From: Hyphomicrobiales bacterium | GTDB lineage: Bacteria > Pseudomonadota > Alphaproteobacteria > Rhizobiales > JAJFHC01 | Assembly: GCA_021775835.1 (NCBI GenBank) | Contig: JAJFHC010000166.1 | Coordinates: forward strand, 1 to 17,916 | Direction: 5' to 3' | DNA: 17,916 bases | Shown: positions 8,077 through 14,611 of the stretch, in pieces | How positions within the stretch are numbered: position 1 is the first letter of the stretch | How the letters are laid out: each line of letters begins with the position of its first letter | Made by a program: the position numbers and the translations under genes | Notes under the pieces: generated by a model | What the model saw: only the letters and a program-made list of their open reading frames with translations | Told to the model about the DNA's origin: nothing | Database searches by the model: none

Positions 8077-8520
8077 CTATTCCTTCATCTCGAGCTGTCC
8101 GCGCAAGGCGATCATGTCGAGGCAGGCATCGGCAGCAAATCCACCCTTGTTCTTTTCAGAGACGCGCGCGCGCGCGTTGGCCTGGATGATGTTTTCAACC
8201 GTCAGAATGCCATTGCCGATCGCAAGTTCTCTGGAGACGGTAAGATCCATGAGCGCACGTGCGGATTCGCCCGCAACGATGTCGTAGTGACTGGTCTCTC
8301 CGCGTATAACACAGCCCAGGGCCACGTAGCCGTCATAGTCGTCGGCTTCGGTATCGGCCATGGCAATGGCACCAGGTATTTCCAGCGCGCCAGGGACTTC
8401 GATGCGTTCGTATGTACAGCCTCTGGCATCCAGAGCCTCTATCGCGCCCTGGGCCAGTTCATCGGAAACGTCCGTGTAATACCTGGCCTCGACAATAAGG
8501 ACACGTAAATCGCTGCTCAT
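8077..8520 (-). CDS. ribH: 6,7-dimethyl-8-ribityllumazine synthase
   Basis: A 147-residue subunit of lumazine synthase, which joins 5-amino-6-ribitylaminouracil with 3,4-dihydroxy-2-butanone 4-phosphate, the penultimate step to riboflavin. [11 protein letters not shown] (residues 42-52), the catalytic block [10 protein letters not shown] with His78, and [11 protein letters not shown]...NKG near the C-terminus are the family motifs. The protein is shorter than the E. coli enzyme (156) but complete. It starts five bases after the ribB(A) stop and ends 14 bases before nusB, so it belongs to one transcript. The codons for NARARV include an uninterrupted (CG)7 run at 8163-8176. Assignment is secure. 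Confidence 0.96.
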   Translation of the reverse strand: MSSDLRVLIVEARYYTDVSDELAQGAIEALDARGCTYERIEVPGALEIPGAIAMADTEADDYDGYVALGCVIRGETSHYDIVAGESARALMDLTVSRELAIGNGILTVENIIQANARARVSEKNKGGFAADACLDMIALRGQLEMKE

Positions 8521-8525
8521 CGGCC

Positions 8526-9665
8526 TTATCCCTGTTCCGAAACATCATCGATCAACTGGTGACCGACGATCTGCAATCCATAACCGTCAAGGCCGATGAC
8601 CTTGGGCACACTCGAGTTTGACAGCAGGATCATATCTTTGACGCCGAGGTCAAGCAGGATCTGGGCTCCAACTCCATATTCCACGAGCCGGCGATCGGAT
8701 TCGGAATTCTCATCCGCCGCTTCCTGTATCAGCGCGAGCTGATCTGTCACGACTGTGGGCCTGGTATCTCTAATCAGAACAAGAACACCACGGCCTTCCT
8801 GGCCAATCTTGTCCATCGCCTTGTGAAACAGCGTTCCATTGCCTACATGGGCGCCGATCACATCTTCCACGATGTTGACTGCGTGCATGCGCACCAGAAC
8901 CGGTTCGGGTGTCGTCACATCCCCTTTCACCAGAGCGATGTGTTCCGCATATTGCAATGTGTTGATGTAGACCGTCAGATCGAAGTCGCCGCCGAACTGG
9001 CTCGTGATGGTGGTCTCCATCTTTCGTCTGATCATGTTGTCGTATTTGCGCCGGTACGCAATCAGGTCGGCGATGGTGCCAATCTTGAGGCCATGAAGCT
9101 GGGCGAACTGCAGCAGATCGGGCAAGCGCGCCATGGTGCCGTCATCCTTCATGATCTCGCAGATCACGCCGGACGGGATAAGGCCTGCCAGTCTCGAAAT
9201 ATCGCAGGCCGCTTCGGTGTGACCGGCACGCTCAAGCACGCCACCGTCACGGGCGACAAGGGGGAACACGTGCCCTGGACTGACGATATCCCGGTGATCC
9301 TTTGTCGGGTCGATCGCCACGGAAATGGTGTGAGACCGGTCGTGAGCAGAAATCCCGGTACTGATCCCCTCAAGCGCCTCGATGGAGACCGTGAATGGGG
9401 TTTGATGCCGGGAATGATTGCTCGGCGCCATGTACTCCAGCTTGAGGGTTTCGGATCGCTCCGACGAAAGTGCCAGACAGATCAGGCCACGGCCGTACTT
9501 TGCCATGAAGTTGATCGCGTCAGGCGTCGCCATCTGTGCCGGAATGATCAGGTCGCCTTCGTTTTCACGATCCTCGGCATCCACCAGAATGAACATCTTG
9601 CCGTTGCGGGCATCTTCGATCACATCCTCGATTGAGGAGAGTTGTTCGCTGATTTGGTCGGACAT
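8526..9665 (-). CDS. ribB: 3,4-dihydroxy-2-butanone 4-phosphate synthase fused to a degenerate GTP cyclohydrolase II domain (RibBX type)
   Basis: A 379-residue fusion. Residues 1-205 are RibB, which converts ribulose 5-phosphate to dihydroxybutanone phosphate plus formate. EDRENEGD (31-38) binds metal and substrate, and GHTEAACD (148-155) carries a conserved His. Residues about 215-379 resemble GTP cyclohydrolase II (RibA), but the zinc-binding Cys cluster of that enzyme is absent. The only cysteines are C63, C154 and C169, all in RibB, and the IRDTRPTVV stretch replaces the usual catalytic Arg-rich loop. This is the RibBX arrangement known from proteobacteria, so the second domain is probably not a GTP cyclohydrolase and a separate ribA is expected elsewhere. 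The start at 9665 lies two bases after the ribE stop. Confidence 0.93.
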   Translation of the reverse strand: MSDQISEQLSSIEDVIEDARNGKMFILVDAEDRENEGDLIIPAQMATPDAINFMAKYGRGLICLALSSERSETLKLEYMAPSNHSRHQTPFTVSIEALEGISTGISAHDRSHTISVAIDPTKDHRDIVSPGHVFPLVARDGGVLERAGHTEAACDISRLAGLIPSGVICEIMKDDGTMARLPDLLQFAQLHGLKIGTIADLIAYRRKYDNMIRRKMETTITSQFGGDFDLTVYINTLQYAEHIALVKGDVTTPEPVLVRMHAVNIVEDVIGAHVGNGTLFHKAMDKIGQEGRGVLVLIRDTRPTVVTDQLALIQEAADENSESDRRLVEYGVGAQILLDLGVKDMILLSNSSVPKVIGLDGYGLQIVGHQLIDDVSEQG

Positions 9666-9667
9666 TC

Positions 9668-10276
9668 TTAAAACGATCTCATTTGGCCGAGGCGCTCGAC
9701 ATAGCGTGCCAGCAGGTCAATTTCGATGTTCACATGCGTGCCGGCACGTGCAAGCCCCCAGGTGGTCACATCGAGGGTGTGAGGGATGATATTGACGCCA
9801 AATTCCGCGCCATCAACATCGTTCACCGTAAGGGAAGCGCCATCAAGTGCCACAGAGCCTTTGACCGCGATAAAACGGGCAAGGTCCTCGGGAGCTCTGA
9901 AACGGAACCGCATCGAGTCCCCTTCTGGCGCAATCGATAGAATTACCGCGGTGCCGTCCACATGACCGCTGACAAGGTGACCACCAAGTTCGTCGCCGAT
10001 TTTCAACGATCTTTCCAGATTGATCCGGCTGCCTTCGCGCCATTGCCCAAGTGTGGTCTTGTCGAGCGTCTCCTGCGAGGCATCAACAGCAAACCACGAC
10101 AGGTCATCGCTGTCCTGACCCTTTTCGACAACCGTCAGGCAAACTCCGGAACACGCAATCGACGCACCGATATCGATACCGGAGGCATCATACCGGCACT
10201 CAATTTCAATGCGGGTATCGCCGGTTTTTTCGAGCGATTTGATCCTGCCGATGTCGGTAACTATGCCAGTAAACAT
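9668..10276 (-). CDS. ribE: Riboflavin synthase, alpha subunit
   Basis: A 202-residue enzyme that dismutates two lumazine molecules into riboflavin and 5-amino-6-ribitylaminouracil. It begins with the invariant MFTGIV, which contributes to the active site. It has two tandem lumazine-binding barrels, residues about 1-97 and 98-195. The second barrel opens with GHLVSGHVDG, and GASLTVND mirrors SGVCLTVV of the first. A C-terminal helix (LLARYVERL) makes the trimer contact in the family. It lies 18 bases after ribD and two bases before ribB(A), so it is part of the same operon. Length is normal (about 200-215). No FMN riboswitch precedes it. In some naming schemes this gene is called ribC. Confidence 0.96.
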   Translation of the reverse strand: MFTGIVTDIGRIKSLEKTGDTRIEIECRYDASGIDIGASIACSGVCLTVVEKGQDSDDLSWFAVDASQETLDKTTLGQWREGSRINLERSLKIGDELGGHLVSGHVDGTAVILSIAPEGDSMRFRFRAPEDLARFIAVKGSVALDGASLTVNDVDGAEFGVNIIPHTLDVTTWGLARAGTHVNIEIDLLARYVERLGQMRSF

Positions 10277-10294
10277 TTCTGCCCATGTTCCACT

Positions 10295-11425
10295 TTATCT
10301 GCGCGCCCCTTCATAGGTGAGAAGCAGGTCGCGGCCAAGCTCAAATTGGTCACGCAAGACAAAGTCCCCTGATGCGATCACCTGTTCAAGCCCTACATCT
10401 CCAAGGGCGCAAAGACCGTCGGGACCAATAAGATCGGGCGAACGGAAGTGCAAGAGCGTATCCACGAGGCCAGCCTCTACCAATCCGCTTGCAACCTTTG
10501 CACCGCCTTCGACCATCAGGTTATTGATTCCTTCCCTGCCAAGCACGTCCAGAGCGGTCGGCATATCCGCACGTCCATTCAACGACGGGACGGTCTCCAG
10601 TATCCGCACCCCCAAATCTGATAGTTTATCAACCTTGTGACTATCGGATTGCTGGAAGGTCAGGATCCACAATGGGACCACGCGAGCGGTTCGCACCAAT
10701 TCGGAGTCCAGGGGTATCTCAAGTCGCATATCCAACACGACCCGCACAGGCGAACGCCCTTCCAATCCCGGCAACCTGCAGGTAAGCACCGGGTCATCGG
10801 TCAAAACAGTTCCGATGCCGACCAGGATGGCGTCCGAACGGGCCCTGACAAGGTGGCCGCGCTGCCTCGCCTGAATGCCGGTAATCTGATTGGGTCGATT
10901 GCCTTCAGGTTGTGCAATCTTGCCGTCTATCGAAGTTGCCAGTTTCAACGTTACGTGGGGCCGTCCGCGAACAACGCGGCTCAGGAATCCAGCGTGATGG
11001 CGTCTGGCATCGTCTTCCAGAACACCGGTCACGATCTCAACTCCGGCAGCCCGCAGTTTGTCGTGCCCACCACCGGATACCCGATCATCGGGATCCTCCA
11101 GCGCCGAAACAACCCTGGCAACACCAGCCTCGATCAGTTTGTCACAACAGGGTCCGGTGACACCTTGGTGAGAACACGGTTCAAGCGTTACGTAAGCCGT
11201 GGCGCCGTCCGCATTCCTGCCAGCCTGCGCAAGGGCAACAGCTTCGGCGTGCGGCCGTCCGCCGGACTGCGTCCACCCGCGTCCCACAATACGGTCGCCT
11301 GTCGGCTCATGCCTCACGATGATACAACCAACTGCAGGATTGGGCGCAGTTGTTCCCATTCCCCGTTTGCCCAGTGTGAGGGCAGCCCGCATGTACCGGA
11401 AATCATGTGACGAAGGATCGTCCAT
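10295..11425 (-). CDS. ribD: Bifunctional pyrimidine deaminase/reductase of riboflavin synthesis
   Basis: A 376-residue two-domain enzyme that deaminates and then reduces the pyrimidine intermediate made from GTP. The N-terminal deaminase has HAE (59-61) and PCSHQGVTGPC (83-93), giving zinc ligands His59, Cys84 and Cys93. The C-terminal reductase has LKLATSIDGKIA, ILVGIGTVLTDDP and MVEGGAKVASGLVEAGLVD, with the usual DHFR-like fold. Start and length are normal. It is the first gene of the rib-nusB-thiL run, and upstream it faces the divergent XRE-cupin gene across 176 bp. nrdR, its usual immediate neighbour, is about 2.7 kb away. The rib operon therefore needs its own promoter in 11426-11601; I could not identify it with confidence, and no FMN riboswitch is visible there. 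Confidence 0.95.
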   Translation of the reverse strand: MDDPSSHDFRYMRAALTLGKRGMGTTAPNPAVGCIIVRHEPTGDRIVGRGWTQSGGRPHAEAVALAQAGRNADGATAYVTLEPCSHQGVTGPCCDKLIEAGVARVVSALEDPDDRVSGGGHDKLRAAGVEIVTGVLEDDARRHHAGFLSRVVRGRPHVTLKLATSIDGKIAQPEGNRPNQITGIQARQRGHLVRARSDAILVGIGTVLTDDPVLTCRLPGLEGRSPVRVVLDMRLEIPLDSELVRTARVVPLWILTFQQSDSHKVDKLSDLGVRILETVPSLNGRADMPTALDVLGREGINNLMVEGGAKVASGLVEAGLVDTLLHFRSPDLIGPDGLCALGDVGLEQVIASGDFVLRDQFELGRDLLLTYEGARR

Positions 11426-11545
11426 CAGGTTCGCTCAGACTGTCATGGTCAGTGATTGGGCCTCAAGTGGACCGCTCCGGGAGATCTATCAGGCCCGTGC
11501 CGCTTCGTGAACCCACTTGAACAACGGCGTCCGGTAACCGTGTTC

Positions 11546-11557
11546 ATTCAAATTTTC
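11546..11557 (+). promoter_or_regulatory. Candidate operator 1 (ATTCAAATTTTC)
   Basis: An AT-rich 12-mer in the ribD / XRE-cupin intergenic region, 44 bases before the regulator's ATG. The same 9-base core CAAATTTTC lies in the promoter of the oxygenase gene (12214-12222). A one-mismatch copy of the whole 12-mer lies just before the ABM gene (13673-13684). It could be the binding site of the XRE-cupin protein. This is inference from repetition only. Confidence 0.35.
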
Positions 11558-11584
11558 GGTCCCGGCTGAACACCAGCGCCAAAT

Positions 11585-11612
11585 TCCGCTAATGTGAAAT
11601 AATGAAAGCGGA
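11585..11612 (+). repeat. Inverted repeat spanning the regulator start codon
   Basis: TCCGCT (11585-11590) and AGCGGA (11607-11612) form a perfect 6-bp inverted repeat with a 16-base AT-rich spacer that contains the ATG (11602). It could be an autoregulatory operator or an mRNA hairpin hiding the already weak ribosome-binding site. Chance occurrence is possible. Confidence 0.35.
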
Positions 11613-12198
11613 TGGAAAACAGACAACCGGAACTGAATCCCTGGACACAAAGGTCGGGCGCGCCATCAAGTCGCTACGGCTGCTTGAACATCTCACCCTT
11701 GCCGATCTTTCCCAACGATCCGGGGTCTCAGTCCCAATGATTTCCAAGATAGAACGCGGCCAGGTATCCGCTTCGTTATCGACACTCGACGCCATTGCAC
11801 AGGCGGTCGGTGTGCCGGTTGCCAACTTCTTTGCTGACACTATCGAAAAGTCCGAAGTCTCTTTTGTACGTTCCGGTGAAGGCGTGCACGTCCGCCGCCA
11901 GGGCTCGACCTATGGTCATTCCTATCAGCTGATTGGCAGAGTCAGTCCCAGCCACATGGAATTCGAACCGTTTCTGATCACGATTGATGAAACCGCCACC
12001 GGCCAACCCTTGTTCCAGCACCCGGGCGTTGAATTCATTCACGTGCTCGAAGGCCGGATGACCTATCGCTGCGGTTCGGAAACCTATGTTCTCGCTCCTG
12101 GCGACAGTCTCACATTCGAGACGGTATCGCCCCATGGACCGATAATCGTCGATGAGCCTCCGGTTTCGTTCCTCACAGTGATTGCCAGAACCGCCTGA
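11602..12198 (+). CDS. XRE-family transcriptional regulator with C-terminal cupin sensor domain
   Basis: A 198-residue DNA-binding protein. Residues about 15-75 are an XRE/HTH_3 domain (VGRAIKSLR...LADLSQRSGVSVPMISKIERGQ...STLDAIAQAVGV). Residues about 115-196 form a cupin_2 barrel, in which PGVEFIHVLEGRMTYRCG and VLAPGDSLTFETVSPHGP are the two cupin motifs. Members sense small metabolites or metals through the cupin and usually control the adjacent catabolic or transport genes. The start at 11602 has only a weak ribosome-binding site. It is transcribed divergently from ribD and 71 bp ahead of the oxygenase gene, so it most likely controls the oxygenase-ferredoxin pair and perhaps itself. The ligand is unknown. 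Confidence 0.9.
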   Translation: MKADGKQTTGTESLDTKVGRAIKSLRLLEHLTLADLSQRSGVSVPMISKIERGQVSASLSTLDAIAQAVGVPVANFFADTIEKSEVSFVRSGEGVHVRRQGSTYGHSYQLIGRVSPSHMEFEPFLITIDETATGQPLFQHPGVEFIHVLEGRMTYRCGSETYVLAPGDSLTFETVSPHGPIIVDEPPVSFLTVIARTA

Positions 12199-12208
12199 AT
12201 TTTTCCTA

Positions 12209-12237
12209 TTGAGCAAATTTTCTCTTATCAGTACAAT
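12209..12237 (+). promoter_or_regulatory. Candidate sigma-70 promoter of the oxygenase operon
   Basis: TTGAGC (12209-12214) and TACAAT (12232-12237) are separated by exactly 17 bases, an optimal spacing. The -10 matches TATAAT in five of six positions. Transcription would begin near 12244, about 26 bases before the chosen oxygenase start. The CAAATTTTC element overlaps the -35 and spacer, where a bound regulator would block or reshape the promoter. Confidence 0.55.
12211..12222 (+). promoter_or_regulatory. Candidate operator 2 (GAGCAAATTTTC)
   Basis: It shares the exact core CAAATTTTC (12214-12222) with the element ahead of the XRE-cupin gene. It lies inside the likely oxygenase promoter, between -35 and -10. 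Its position is what a repressor or ligand-responsive operator would need. Not proven. Confidence 0.35.
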
Positions 12238-12269
12238 GATGACGAGCGTGTCTTATGGCAGAGGTTTGC

Positions 12270-13223
12270 ATGGCGAATCCAGTCGTTACCCCAATTACGC
12301 AAGCGCTTCAGGAGGGCGCCCTCACCCGCGCGGAGTTGAAGGCTTTCATGAAACGGACAAACGGACCGGCTTTCATGCACCTGGCGTTCTGGCTGCTCGC
12401 CGTCGCGGCAACTGGTACGCTGGTCTGGCTGTCTCTGGGAACCTGGTGGATCCTGCCCACCATGTTCGTTCATGGCATAATCCTGGTACATCACTTCTCT
12501 CTGCAGCATGAGTGCATCCACTACACAGCATTCCGGACACGCTGGCTGAACGATCTTGCAGGCACCATCTGCGGCCTCATCATCATGCTACCGTTCAAAT
12601 TCTTCCGCTATGAACATTGCGATCACCATACCTATACCCAGATCAAGGGTGATGACCCGGAGTTGATCGAACTGCCGGCCTCGATCGGTGGGTACATCGA
12701 ATACATTTCTTCGATCCCCTATTGGAAAACCAAGATTCAGGAACTGTACCGCCACACGTTGGGCCGCCTGACGCCGGAAGAGAAACGGTTCATTCCTTCC
12801 GTCGAGCACGGCAAGGTCTATCTTGAAGCCCGACTCATGGTCGCAGCATATGTTTGTGTCTTGGTCGCCATGGTGTCCTTCGACTGGTGGGCCCCGCTTT
12901 GGTTCTGGATCCTTCCGGTTTTCCTCGGCGAACCGGTCATGCGCGCTATCCGGATGACCGAACACGTGGGCCGTCCCCTGGTCGAACACATGCGGGAAAA
13001 CACCCGCACGAATCTCGTGTCCTGGCCGGCACGGTTTCTGTGCTGGAACATGAACTATCATGCCGAGCATCATTATGCAGCGTCGGTTCCATTCCACGCC
13101 CTTCCCCGGCTCCACGAAAAGCTCAAAGATCACGTCCACGTTGAACCTGGCGGCTATGTCGGCGCTCATCGGGACATCATCGCGCGGATTCTCAAGACGC
13201 CGGCTCAAGCGGAATCCCAATGA
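12270..13223 (+). CDS. Membrane di-iron oxygenase, fatty acid desaturase family (MocD-like)
   Basis: A 317-residue integral membrane protein with the three histidine boxes of membrane di-iron desaturases and hydroxylases: H80-x3-H84, H116-x2-HH (119-120) and H264-x2-HH (267-268). MTEHVGRP (H232) and NTRT are additional family signatures. Hydrophobic segments lie near residues 35-75, 97-111 and 188-220. I chose the ATG at 12270 because AGAGG ends five bases before it; an ATG at 12255 would add five residues. It overlaps the following Rieske ferredoxin by ATGA, and that protein likely supplies electrons. The pair resembles MocD/MocE of rhizopine breakdown in Sinorhizobium, where a MocF reductase completes the chain; no reductase is present here. 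It may hydroxylate, desaturate or demethylate; the substrate is unknown. Confidence 0.88.
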   Translation: MANPVVTPITQALQEGALTRAELKAFMKRTNGPAFMHLAFWLLAVAATGTLVWLSLGTWWILPTMFVHGIILVHHFSLQHECIHYTAFRTRWLNDLAGTICGLIIMLPFKFFRYEHCDHHTYTQIKGDDPELIELPASIGGYIEYISSIPYWKTKIQELYRHTLGRLTPEEKRFIPSVEHGKVYLEARLMVAAYVCVLVAMVSFDWWAPLWFWILPVFLGEPVMRAIRMTEHVGRPLVEHMRENTRTNLVSWPARFLCWNMNYHAEHHYAASVPFHALPRLHEKLKDHVHVEPGGYVGAHRDIIARILKTPAQAESQ

Positions 13224-13540
13224 CAGAACGGCAGAAGACCTGGATCAATGTCATTGCCATTAGCGATCTTGAACATGGCGATGTGACGTACGTGCAGTTG
13301 GGGAACCGGCATCTGGCGGTTTACGACGCCCCGGATGGAATCTACATTACAGCAGCCCTGTGCACCCACAATGGTGCGAATCTGTGCGACGGGTATTTCG
13401 ATGGACACATCATTGAGTGTCCGCTTCATCAGGGATGTTTCGACATCCGGACCGGGGCTGCCAAGGGGGCACCTGTGACCCGACCCCTGAAAATCTTTGA
13501 ATCGAGGATTGCAGACGGGGTTGTACAGCTTCTCAGCTGA
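13220..13540 (+). CDS. Rieske [2Fe-2S] ferredoxin (MocE-like)
   Basis: A 106-residue soluble Rieske ferredoxin that passes single electrons from a reductase to an oxygenase. The cluster ligands are C48-x-H50, then 16 residues, then C67-x2-H70 (CTHNGANLCDG... ECPLHQGCFD). The rest fits the compact NirD/MocE-type Rieske fold, with RTGAAKGAPV and PLKIFE closing the cluster-binding loops. Its ATG overlaps the oxygenase stop (ATGA at 13220-13223), strong evidence of translational coupling and of a partnership with that enzyme. No ferredoxin reductase lies in the window, so a housekeeping or distant reductase must feed it. It is too small to be a Rieske dioxygenase subunit. Confidence 0.92.
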   Translation: MTERQKTWINVIAISDLEHGDVTYVQLGNRHLAVYDAPDGIYITAALCTHNGANLCDGYFDGHIIECPLHQGCFDIRTGAAKGAPVTRPLKIFESRIADGVVQLLS

Positions 13541-13672
13541 CGGCAAGTGTTTCCAGTCATCGAGCACTCCAATTCCCGGGGGGCCAATCTACGGTTGACT
13601 TCGGCACGATCAGGAGAAGAAATTGTATCATGCGGTGGTTGTCCGGGTTCTCGGGCGTGATCGATTTTCCAC

Positions 13673-13684
13673 ATTCAAAATTTC
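13673..13684 (+). promoter_or_regulatory. Candidate operator 3 (ATTCAAAATTTC)
   Basis: It differs at one base from the 12-mer ahead of the XRE-cupin gene. It lies immediately before the ribosome-binding site (AGGAGAG, 13686-13692) of the ABM-fold gene. If real, the site would place this gene in the same regulon as the oxygenase. Its closeness to the start codon is unusual for an operator, and AT-rich leaders can arise for translational reasons. Confidence 0.25.
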
Positions 13685-13698
13685 CAGGAGAGAAACTT

Positions 13699-14013
13699 AT
13701 GTCAATTGTTCATGTGGTGGCTGTGATCACGACAAAACCGGGCAAACGCGAAGACGTTCTGGCACTCTTCAACGCCAATGTGCCGAACGTGCTGGCTGAA
13801 GACGGTTGCATCGAGTACGGCCCAACCATCGACACCGGAGACGTCGGCGGCGTTCAAACCGAATTCGGAACCGATACATTCGTTGTGATTGAAAAGTGGC
13901 AAAGCCTTGATCACCTGAAGGCCCATATGAAAGCCCCCCATATGGCGACATACGCCGCCGGTGTAAAGGACATGCTGGCTGACCGGGTGATCCATGTATT
14001 GTCGCCGGCATGA
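13699..14013 (+). CDS. ABM-fold monooxygenase (putative quinol monooxygenase, YgiN-like)
   Basis: A 104-residue protein of the antibiotic biosynthesis monooxygenase (ABM) superfamily. These are small dimeric alpha/beta barrels that oxidise quinols or polyphenols without cofactors, or act as isomerase-like helpers. The pattern is typical: a first strand with VHVVAVITTKPGKREDVLALF, the EDGCIEYGP block, FVVIEKWQSLDHLKAHMKAPHM with the conserved E-x-W and H, then a C-terminal strand. The start at 13699 has AGGAGAG six bases ahead. An in-frame ATG at 13630 with its own AGGAGA would add 23 residues that do not look like the family. It lies 158 bp after the ferredoxin, on the same strand, and converges on nrdR. 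Its reaction is not established. Confidence 0.82.
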   Translation: MSIVHVVAVITTKPGKREDVLALFNANVPNVLAEDGCIEYGPTIDTGDVGGVQTEFGTDTFVVIEKWQSLDHLKAHMKAPHMATYAAGVKDMLADRVIHVLSPA

Positions 14014-14095
14014 CGCGTGCGGCCAAGCGGGACTATGGTAACGGCTAATTGATTCAAGCCGCGAGCCACACCGGATGGCAAATCACGACACGCCG

Positions 14096-14578
14096 TCAAT
14101 CGTGTTTCATGTCTTCCAGGTCGCCGTCATCTCCGGAAAGCTGTCCAAGCAACTCCTCGAAATCCTTGGCTTCACGGAAATTCTTGTAAACGGAGGCAAA
14201 ACGCACATAGGCCACGTCATCGAGTGTCCGCAGGCCCTCCATGACGAGTTTGCCGACCACATCTGACTTGACGTCGTTTTCGCCCATGCTTTCAAGCCGG
14301 CGTACGATTCCGCTTACCATGCGTTCGATGCGTTCAGGCTCTACCGGGCGTTTCCGCAGGGCTACCTGAACGGAGCGCATGAGCTTGTCCCGGTCGAACG
14401 GCACGCGACGGCTGCTTTTCTTGACCACCGTCAACTCGCGCAACTGGACGCGTTCGAAGGTTGTAAAGCGCCCGCTGCAATCCTGGCAGAAGCGCCGGCG
14501 GCGGATGGCGGTGTGGTCTTCGGTCGGACGCGAATCCTTCACTTGGGTATCGCTGCTACCACAATAAGGACATCGCAT
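14096..14578 (-). CDS. nrdR: Transcriptional repressor NrdR of ribonucleotide reductase genes
   Basis: A 160-residue nucleotide-sensing repressor. The N-terminal zinc ribbon has C3, C6, C31 and C34 (MRCPYCG... FCQDCSGRF). An ATP-cone domain follows from about residue 49 to 139 ([16 protein letters not shown]... [20 protein letters not shown]), where ATP or dATP binding controls DNA binding to NrdR boxes ahead of nrd operons. It is preceded by a strong ribosome-binding site (GGAGGGGTGAG) and lies 33 bases after glyA, so the two are probably cotranscribed. In many alphaproteobacteria ribD follows at once; here the oxygenase cassette intervenes. No NrdR boxes were recognised in the window. Confidence 0.96.
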   Translation of the reverse strand: MRCPYCGSSDTQVKDSRPTEDHTAIRRRRFCQDCSGRFTTFERVQLRELTVVKKSSRRVPFDRDKLMRSVQVALRKRPVEPERIERMVSGIVRRLESMGENDVKSDVVGKLVMEGLRTLDDVAYVRFASVYKNFREAKDFEELLGQLSGDDGDLEDMKHD

Positions 14579-14611
14579 AGACTCACCCCTCCACCGCCAC
14601 CGTTCCAGTTA

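Noticed and set aside
7415..8287. Plus-strand ORF of 290 codons crossing thiL, nusB and ribH
   Set aside because: It runs antisense across three well-supported genes and has no recognisable domain.
8823..9635. Long plus-strand ORF (270 codons) antisense to ribB(A)
   Set aside because: It lies wholly opposite a clear RibB fusion, resembles no family I know and has no sensible ribosome-binding site. It is a by-product of codon bias in the real gene.
10637..11410. Plus-strand ORF of 257 codons antisense to ribD
   Set aside because: The opposite strand carries all ribD motifs; the antisense product is low-complexity and unlike any known family.
11426..11601. Possible FMN riboswitch ahead of ribD
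   Set aside because: The conserved FMN aptamer blocks could not be found on the minus strand in this interval.
14042..14061. CGGCT/AGCCG repeat between the ABM gene and nrdR as bidirectional terminator
   Set aside because: A five-pair stem with a 10-base loop and no T run is too weak to call.
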